A stretch of DNA of 64,000 bases, taken from Oreohelix idahoensis. Its lineage: Eukaryota > Mollusca > Gastropoda > Stylommatophora > Oreohelicidae. Below, piece after piece: positions 57,365 through 64,000 of the stretch. Numbering within the stretch: position 1 is the first letter of the stretch; each line of letters begins with the position of its first letter. The position numbers and the translations under genes are program-made. The notes beneath the pieces were generated by a model. It was not told where the DNA came from. It did no database searches and was given only the letters and a program-made list of their open reading frames with translations. The DNA lies in assembly GCA_024509875.1 (NCBI GenBank), contig JAMPIV010017773.1, positions 33,974 to 97,973 on the forward strand. The letters run 5' to 3'.

Positions 57365-58160
57365 AGGTACTGGGGGTCGGTGTCAAGTGCTTGGGTGCTA
57401 CCCGTTGGCACTGGGCGCAGGATTTCACGTACCTGACAATGTCAGAGTTCATTCCTGGCCACCAATAGTGGTTTTTTATTCGCTGAATAGTGGCGTTTTG
57501 TCCCATGTGTCCGCTAAAGGGAAGAGAGTGCCCCATTTCTAAGATCTGGTTTCTGTATTGCGTCGGTACTAGGAGCTGGTTATTCCCCGTGTCCGGGTTG
57601 CCCGTTCTACGATACAATACACCATCCTTAGAAAAGATGTCTCCGTTGTGTCTGGGGTCCTTAGCCATGGGCAGTTTTTTAAAGCAGGGCGCCAGAGTAG
57701 GGTCCTTTTGTTGCGCCTCCTTCAGTTCATTCGGCAACAAGTTTGGCGCAGGCTCCCTCTCCTTCTTGGCTTGCCCTCTTGTGGTTACCGCTGCCACAAT
57801 CGGCTCCTTAGGTCTCCCAATGAACACATATCTACAACCCAGGATAACTGGGTAGATCGGATCCTCCATTATGGCCGCTTTAATAACTCCTCTGACAAAG
57901 TCAGAGTGTATTTCTACCAGTGCGATAGGAAGCGTCCTGGGTGCATCACTCCTGAAAACTCCACTAAGTTTGACGGTTTCCTCTGTCTCCTGACCGGGTT
58001 TGACTAGGTGCCTAGCGACAATACAATCAAAACTTAATCCAGTGTCAAAAAGACAAGTAGTAGAGGTACCGTTCAAAATTACAGTTCCTCGAGTTGAGGG
58101 TCGGTCCCCCTCAGGTTGAGAATCACTGACATTGACTCTACCTTTCGAGGCTGTATGCAA
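57330..58160 (-). CDS. pol: Protease and integrase zinc domain of family 1 Gypsy
   Basis: 276 codons. The aspartic protease motif CLFDTGLSFD has its catalytic DTG at residues 39-41, followed by a flap and ILGCRYVF near 110. A linker of charged residues leads to LYRRTGNPDTGNNQLLVP and the integrase HHCC finger: His211, His218, Cys248 and Cys251 (CAQC), with HYWWPGM between. The frame ends at 57330, overlapping the 839-codon frame by 35 bases in a different register. The crossover falls at a short C run (CGACCCCCAG, about 57375-57385 on the minus strand), so one base gained or lost, or a programmed shift, separates the two halves of integrase. Upstream it joins gag, whose end is disturbed by a G tract. 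Confidence 0.9.
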   Translation of the reverse strand: MHTASKGRVNVSDSQPEGDRPSTRGTVILNGTSTTCLFDTGLSFDCIVARHLVKPGQETEETVKLSGVFRSDAPRTLPIALVEIHSDFVRGVIKAAIMEDPIYPVILGCRYVFIGRPKEPIVAAVTTRGQAKKEREPAPNLLPNELKEAQQKDPTLAPCFKKLPMAKDPRHNGDIFSKDGVLYRRTGNPDTGNNQLLVPTQYRNQILEMGHSLPFSGHMGQNATIQRIKNHYWWPGMNSDIVRYVKSCAQCQRVAPKHLTPTPSTYGANANSRDSI

Positions 58161-59408
58161 ACATCCAATGCGGTTTGCACCGGTTTGTTTGCCCTGATCA
58201 GACGTTCCTGGTGTAGGGGTCTTCCCTTTTCCTTGACCTTGGTGGCCGCGCTGCCACGTAGGCTTGTTGGGTTGATCAGAATTGTTGTTGGGGGGGGGGG
58301 GGGGGGGGATCGGGTTTTGTAGAATTTCGATTTTTCCTGGGGAGGTTTCTGGGTATTGTTATCTCGTTGGTTTAATGTTGAGAGGAAGTGGAAGAATAGG
58401 ATGCCTGTTCTAGATTCTGTTTTCGAGATGGCTCATCGGTGGGTTTACGTTTAGTGCTGGGAAGTTCGGCCATTGCATTGCTATAGCGTTCGGCTTTATT
58501 GAGTATGTCTTCAAGCCTGACTGCCCCTGTTCAGCCAAAAATCTACGTGTTTCATTCGACAAAGTGGATTTTATCTGCTCCACAAGAACAAGTGCGAGGA
58601 GTCCCTCATATGAAAGAGGTAGGTCAGATAATTCAATGCACTTTGTCAGATAACCCGTGAGACGTGAAGAGAACTGTGGAAATGTTTCCGTGCTCTCTTT
58701 TCGGCTGTTTCTGAACAACTGCAGAAACTTTCGGGCAGTCATCTCAAACTGCTGTAGTAAGGCCTTTTTCAACATGTCGTAATCATGTTGATTCGGTCCC
58801 AGCTTTGTGTACACGTCATAAGCATTGCCTTTCAGTGACGTTGAAAGTTTGAGCGCCCAGCGGGTACTCTCTAACCCATAAAGATTCGCGAGTCTCTCGA
58901 ATTTTTCTAGGTAGCTGTCAATTTTTTCGTTAGGGCTAGGAAAAGATTCTAAAGAAACGACATAGCAGTTAATTGGGCAGATTGAGTACTGGAGAGGTCC
59001 ATTGATTGAGACTGGGGCGAAGACGGCTCTCCGTTAGTCGAAGTAGAGGCGCCCCGACTCTCTAGAGCCTTAAGCGCCAGTTGATGCTGTCTTTCCTTGT
59101 CTCTCTCTCTCTCTCTGCGAGTTTCCATCTCTGCTTCTATTTTCTTCTGTTCCAAAAGACGTTCTTCCGCTTCTTTCTTATCTGCCCTCTCCTGGGCTTA
59201 TTCTCCTCTCTGTTCTTTCTTTCTCTTCCTTCCTCTCAGCTTCTGCTCTCTATTGCTTCCGCCTTCTAGTTCAGCTTCGGCTCTCTGTTGTGCTCCGCGT
59301 CATATATTTCCAATTCCTGGTTAATAAACGCGTTTGCAGCTTCTGCATCTAATCCTGCCTCTTTCGCTTCCAGCCTCAAGATGGACCTCATCTTTATCCT
59401 CTCTGCCA
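58161..59408 (-). pseudogene. gag: gag of family 1 Gypsy, frameshifted
   Basis: The likely start is the ATG at 59408 (MAERIKMRSILRLEAKEAGL). The frame breaks within about 50 codons and again in a Glu/Arg-rich coiled coil (EAEMETRRERERDKERQHQL, 58949-59155). The capsid-like part is open at 58410-58814 (LGPNQHDYDMLKKALLQQFE, then FLQLFRNSRKESTETFPQFS). A G tract of about 20 bases at 58289-58308 (poly-C in sense) lies where the nucleocapsid tail should be, and no zinc knuckle is readable. Since pol is nearly intact, some of these breaks may be sequencing or assembly error at homopolymers. Confidence 0.8.
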
Positions 59409-60220
59409 TTGTTAAAGAATAAGATGAGTATGCCTAGAGAACTAGTAAGAAGAAACGCGAAAGGGAGGAACTCTGAACCGCTACGAGAAAAAAAAAACAC
59501 AAGTACAAATTTACCTGTGTTACCTCCTACCTGTACTGTGCAAACTTATCGCTGCTATTATCTGGCAATTAAGGCTCTAAACGCAAGCGACTATGCCACT
59601 AAATGGTAAGTTACACTGGAAAAGAATCTACTTTTACTAACAGTCGAGAAAAATTTATATTAAAACAATTTAAAAGAAAAAAAAATTTTCCCTAAATTTT
59701 TAATCTCTGACAACAAACTCCGTCCCTAAAGTCAATTATTGAGATGAGACGTTGTTAACTTAATTTTTCAAAATCAGAACAATCCGTCTTTAGCTAAGCT
59801 CAACTCTTTTTGACTTCAAAAACCTTAGTGACTGTAAAACAATCACGCAATCCCAGCAACTTTTATAAAGAAAGAAATATAATTATCTCCGCCAGAGGAT
59901 AATTAAATAGCAAATATATATGTTTTTATCTGTACTTTCTACTGCTGTGGAGAGAAAACAACCTGTAAATATGCTGTGTGGACAACCCAAATACTTAAAG
60001 AACGTTTGTCTAGGGGTGTAATTATTTTTTTTATTTCCCTAATTCACAAAGACAAATCATTCACACTCTACCTAGTTAGACCCAAACTAAATCAGACTCA
60101 AAATATCTTTAACCCGGCTATGCGATTGCCTCAAATGTAGCTCAAGATCCCAGAACCAGCCCACAAATATGTGTGCATCAAATGTATCTCAAAATTATCC
60201 CAGACGAGCCGGCCAAATAT
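59409..60220 (-). mobile_element. 5' leader of family 1 Gypsy
   Basis: Untranslated leader between gag and the 5' LTR, AT-rich with A and T runs. Two related blocks occur near the LTR: AAGATCCCAGAACCAGCCCA (about 60143) and ATTATCCCAGACGAGCCGGC (about 60194), i.e. a partial duplication of the primer-binding region. Diverged counterpart at 1-670. Confidence 0.85.
60198..60215 (-). promoter_or_regulatory. Primer-binding site, tRNA-Pro-like
   Basis: On the minus strand TGGCCGGCTCGTCTGGGA lies five bases after the LTR end. It matches the complement of the tRNA-Pro 3' end (TGGGGGCTCGTCCGGGA) except for two or three positions near the 5' end and one in the middle. Confidence 0.75.
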
Positions 60221-62632
60221 TGTCGTAAATTTATTTTGAGAGAAAAGAGTCGTAGAAATAGTGGTCCGGTTTAGAGTGGAAAATGATGATGGAAAGCTCA
60301 GTGATAGAAAATGTAGAGATTTAATAGTTACTTCACAGCGTGCTGGAGGAGAGTAAAGACAGACTTATTTACGACAAATCGTGTCTCTCAATCTTCTCTT
60401 TCACTCTCCTGGTCAAACAATTATTTGCCAGTTTTCCAGACTCGCATCTGCGCGCACACCGATTCGGTGTTTTCAAAACACACACACGACGTTGATACAA
60501 ACTATATTAAACGAATAGGGGAAAAGTTGGGCTTTGGGTATATCCAACACACAGAACTAAATGAGTTTAGGTGATTTTATTCACTTTAAAACATCAATCA
60601 CTAAAAAATATCAGATATTACATAAATTATCATAAGTACACAAATGCAAATAACAAGTTTGGGAGGGGGTGAAGAAGATTGGTATCGACTAAGCCCTTCC
60701 CGCTCATTAGACAAAGACAAACCCAGTCCAGAGATAGATAATATCAGGAACACGGGTACGTTAACCTAACAGTAAAGTTAATTACTCTGAAAGAGGTGTT
60801 ACCAAGTTAGGTATAAGTGATAGAAAAAAAAAAAAACCTGTTCTTCCCAGCTGTTCTTCCCTTTACTAAGCAAATGGAAAGGAGGTGGTTTTAAACAGAG
60901 TTAACAAATTATCAACTATCCCACTTAAAGGAACAATGTAGGGTATACAGAAAAGATATATGTTACCAGGTAAGCAAGTTAACAAAATGGTCACACAAAA
61001 GAATTAATTTCCTGTCATTCATACACGCGCTAGCAAAGGCCTTCACTCATCTTGCTCTCCTTTACCGATTGTGAAAAAATCTTGCACTCCATAGAATAAC
61101 ACAACAGCAGTTACACCTCAACTAAATGTATGAGTGTTTGTTCAAGTTCTAGCCCCAGATTATCGGGTAGGCGGTCAGCACATAAAAGGATCCCGTAATC
61201 GCTGGAAAATGAATCTGTAGTTGTGTCTCTTTTCTTAATAACAGTTTCTATGGGAGGGCACGGTCTCTGATACCGGGGTGAGGATGGTGTGGTCTATTTG
61301 ACTATGCCGCGGATAATAAAATTCTTACGCGTGCTGGTACACTTTATCCGTGAGGTATGGTTTAAGTCCAGTGAGAAAACTAGTCACATCACTGTTCAGG
61401 AAATTATGAATTATCTCTCTGTGTCAGTAAACTAACAAAGCTCGGCCAGTGTTCTTCTTCCCGTTACGACTTAAGTTGTTTGATGGTGCGTTAAATTTGT
61501 CTTTGGGTGTGCTTTCTTTGCTATAAGTTAGATAGCGGAATTCCAAACATAGAATCGCCTCAAAGATTAAAAATTTACACAGTCTCAACAAGTTCTGCGT
61601 CAGGGGAACTGTACACACTGTTTATGCTTTGCTTTGCTTAGATTGATTTCTTTATTGCTTTCTTAATGCTGGGATCGCACAGGTTACGATCACTCTGTAT
61701 GAAAGAAAAAAAAAAGACATGTAATATACCGAAAACAAATAACCTTCTAAAGCGCGATGAATTTCCCGTTAAGCCTATTATATATATGCTCGCGTATTTA
61801 ATTATGTATTTAATAAACACTGCGCGAATTCTAGTGGTTAAAAACACACATCTATAAAACTAGGACTTAACTGAATTTATTAATTATAAATTCCTTCGCG
61901 ACTTTAAAAGTTAATTTAAGCATCTATTATCTTTTGAAATAATATAATAGATAGATCATTATATTTAAAACTGGAACTCTTGAGATGGTTTAATTAAATA
62001 GATTTAAATTAACACAAAATCCCTTGAAATAGAATGACTAGACCACTGATCACTTTACACAATATATATTTTACCGCTTTGCACAGAATTAGAAATCACT
62101 GCAAATATATATAAAATCCAGGGGAAAATCTATAACAAGATTTCAATAAAGCTAGTGCTTCTGTAAAGGTCTGGCCAGCGAGTGATAACGTGTCTAGTTC
62201 TACATGGTCTATTTAGCTAAAATGAAATGTAAGTTGAGTGGGACATGATAAACTTGACAACTTATTTGATCTCACGAACTTTTGGGGATCTGACCGCCAA
62301 ATCAAGAGAAGAAGCCGCCCCCCTGGTCTTCGTATCCGCTCGCTGCTGCCCGTTTCGCTTTCCCCCGTTCGCTCGGTTCCTCGATTGACACCGAGACGCG
62401 AAATTAGCGGCAAGCAACTGCGTCTCGTATCAGGGAAAACTACTGTCCTTGATAGCGCCGATAGTCTCCCTTAAGATCCCTCGGTCTGTCTCTTTGATCT
62501 CGTCGCTGTATCCTCAAAACGAAAAGTTACAACAAAATGTTCAGTGGGTTCTAATTGTTATGAAAAGCAAGGGTTTCCCTTTTAAAATCATCCATCTCAG
62601 GTTAAATTCACTTGTCAAAAGTTACTGTCAAC
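60221..62632 (-). mobile_element. Family 1 Gypsy LTR shared between two internal regions
   Basis: Near-identical to 52431-54865. It is the 5' LTR of the element at 54866-60220 (primer-binding site to its left) and also the 3' LTR of a second internal region that begins at about 62633. The right edge is less exact (GTTACTGTCAACA in place of GTACGTCACA), and about 29 bp are missing near 62514. Confidence 0.9.
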
Positions 62633-64000
62633 ATATCGGTACCCATTTAGACATGGAAACCATTTTTCATGTTTTCTTTTTTTTGACAATGGAGGTGACC
62701 TGATTGGTGATTTTAGGATGAGTGGTATCTTCAGTTTGCTCTTCTTACCTCTGTAGACCAGTTTTCTAATCAGACAAATCAGCCCCGACATTCTGTTTCC
62801 CGGAATATATTCCACTTTTGAAAGGAATAGACGCTTTAGAAGGAGGGCCCATAACGCATGATCCTGAGCGTTAAATTCTTTATTGGCACCAAGAATGCTA
62901 ACGGAGCGTGGTCTGTTTGCACCGTGAAAGATGTACCATAAAGAAACTCATGATGGCGTCTGATACCGTCAATCAGAGCAAGACATTCCCTTTCAACTAC
63001 GCTGTAGTTCCGTTCCGCTTTATTTAATTTCCGACTGCCATAGGCAACTGGAAATAGCATGTTCAGGTTACTGTCATCGGCTTGAAGCAGTGTTGACACG
63101 ATGCTCGCCTGACATGACGCGTTCGTTGGACGACCTCAGTACAAAGGTTTCTTGAGGTCAGGCAACCTCAAAAATGGGGTATGCAGACAAACTGTCCTTT
63201 CAAAGTGGATATACGCGTGTTCGCACTTTTGATCCCACTTTATGGACCTTATCAGGACAATTCTTTGTGAGGTCAGTCAGAGGTGCCGTCAGTCCGTTGA
63301 AGTTCTGGATGTACTTCTGATAAGTATGCACATAGCGATATGAAGGAACGTACGTCTTTCTTCGTTCGGGGTCTTTTTGCTGCCACTATTTTCTCCACGT
63401 TCTTCTTAATAGGCCAACTGCATCCGTGAGAAATAGTGTGCCCCAGGAAGTCTAACTGTTCAAACCCGATGAGACATTTGCTAGGTCTGGCTGTGAGACC
63501 CGTGTCCTGTAGTCTCCTGAGGAGCATAGCAACCGTAGCAATATGTTCTTCATAGGTTTCCGATGCAATTAAGATGTCATCCATGAAATTATGGATATGG
63601 GGACTTTGCAAAGGTCCTAGAAGCTTCCTCATCATCCTGGGGTGAAACCCTTCCTGGTTGAATTATGCAAACCCGATCTGGCATCACGTCTAAATGTGTA
63701 ATGTCCTTCACTACGTGCTGTAAGCCTACACATAGGTTTTAACTTTCTCCTCTTGACTGGTATTTGTTAACTCAACCTTTACTATGTGGTCAATCTTGGA
63801 GAAGATCTCTAGCTTTGCTGAGCTTGGGGAACAACTCAGAAACAGTTGGGAGAGGTTCGGGCTGGAATTCCGTTACCGCGTTTAGCAACCTGTAGGCAAT
63901 GCACAGCCGAACTTCCTTATTGGGGTTCTGCAACAGCACTACGCTCGAGCTGTAAGGAGATGTAGGACTCTCTGAGAATTCCTGCCTGACGCAAGCTTGT
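62633..64000 (-). pseudogene. pol: Second family 1 internal region: RT-RNase H 3' part, truncated by the window
   Basis: Collinear with 54866-56190 of the first copy. RNase H (LNKAERNYSVVERECLALID, VQTDHAPLAFL; 62836-63099) and RT (MMRKLLGPLQSPHIHNFMDD, ARPSKCLIGFEQLDFLGHTI; 63273-63635) are recognisable. One- to four-base indels break the frame many times, densely at 62510-62880, 63090-63260 and after 63640, while long stretches between are identical to the first copy. The element continues beyond 64000. Confidence 0.92.

Noticed and set aside
56283..57542. Plus-strand frames of about 95-121 codons
   Set aside because: Antisense shadows of the family 1 pol gene.

Overview
This is a eukaryotic, invertebrate-type genomic window. 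It has no bacterial gene structure. It is AT-rich, full of microsatellites, and built mainly from nested transposable elements. Animal-type LINEs (APE endonuclease plus reverse transcriptase), tRNA-headed SINEs, a Penelope-like fragment, a hAT-like element and Gmr1-type Ty3/Gypsy elements occur together, which suggests a mollusc or another marine or freshwater invertebrate. The species cannot be fixed from the sequence. No rRNA, free tRNA gene or CRISPR array was seen.

Layout. 1-2445: leader and LTR of a minus-strand Gypsy element (family 1), whose LTR holds a LINE delta insertion. 2446-9005: relic LINE pieces, one complete SINE, microsatellites and minisatellites. 9006-15690: a long plus-strand LINE (alpha) interrupted by a hAT-like element, a SINE and two unclassified insertions, each with its own target-site duplication (TSD). 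15727-21650: a minus-strand RTE-like LINE (beta) split by a family 1 solo LTR that itself carries a SINE. 21640-24428: Penelope-like fragment, a diverged unnamed repeat and a tandem array. 24429-40802: Gypsy family 2 array LTR-internal A-LTR-internal B-LTR, enclosed by a single 5-bp TSD. 41008-48330: LINE gamma with a 14-bp TSD, then a second, plus-strand LINE beta with a LINE delta insertion and a 47-bp minisatellite. 48331-52430: the last two exons of an apparent host gene on the minus strand, with TATC microsatellites and LINE/SINE pieces in and around its intron. 52431-64000: minus-strand family 1 array LTR-internal-LTR-partial internal, running off the window.

Both Gypsy families place integrase upstream of reverse transcriptase (gag-PR-IN-RT-RH). 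This is the order of Copia elements, and among Ty3/Gypsy elements it is the hallmark of the Gmr1 lineage. Family 1 is nearly intact: one pol reading frame of 839 codons and one single-base frame break. Family 2 copies are dead. They share several C-to-T or G-to-A type stops and have lost the integrase catalytic core. The likely non-transposon gene content is two exons encoding the last 117 residues of an unrecognised protein (48995-50893). The strongest leads are the two tandem LTR arrays, the replaced integrase core, the repeated birth of minisatellites inside LINE 3' coding ends, and three insertions of unclear type with clean TSDs.
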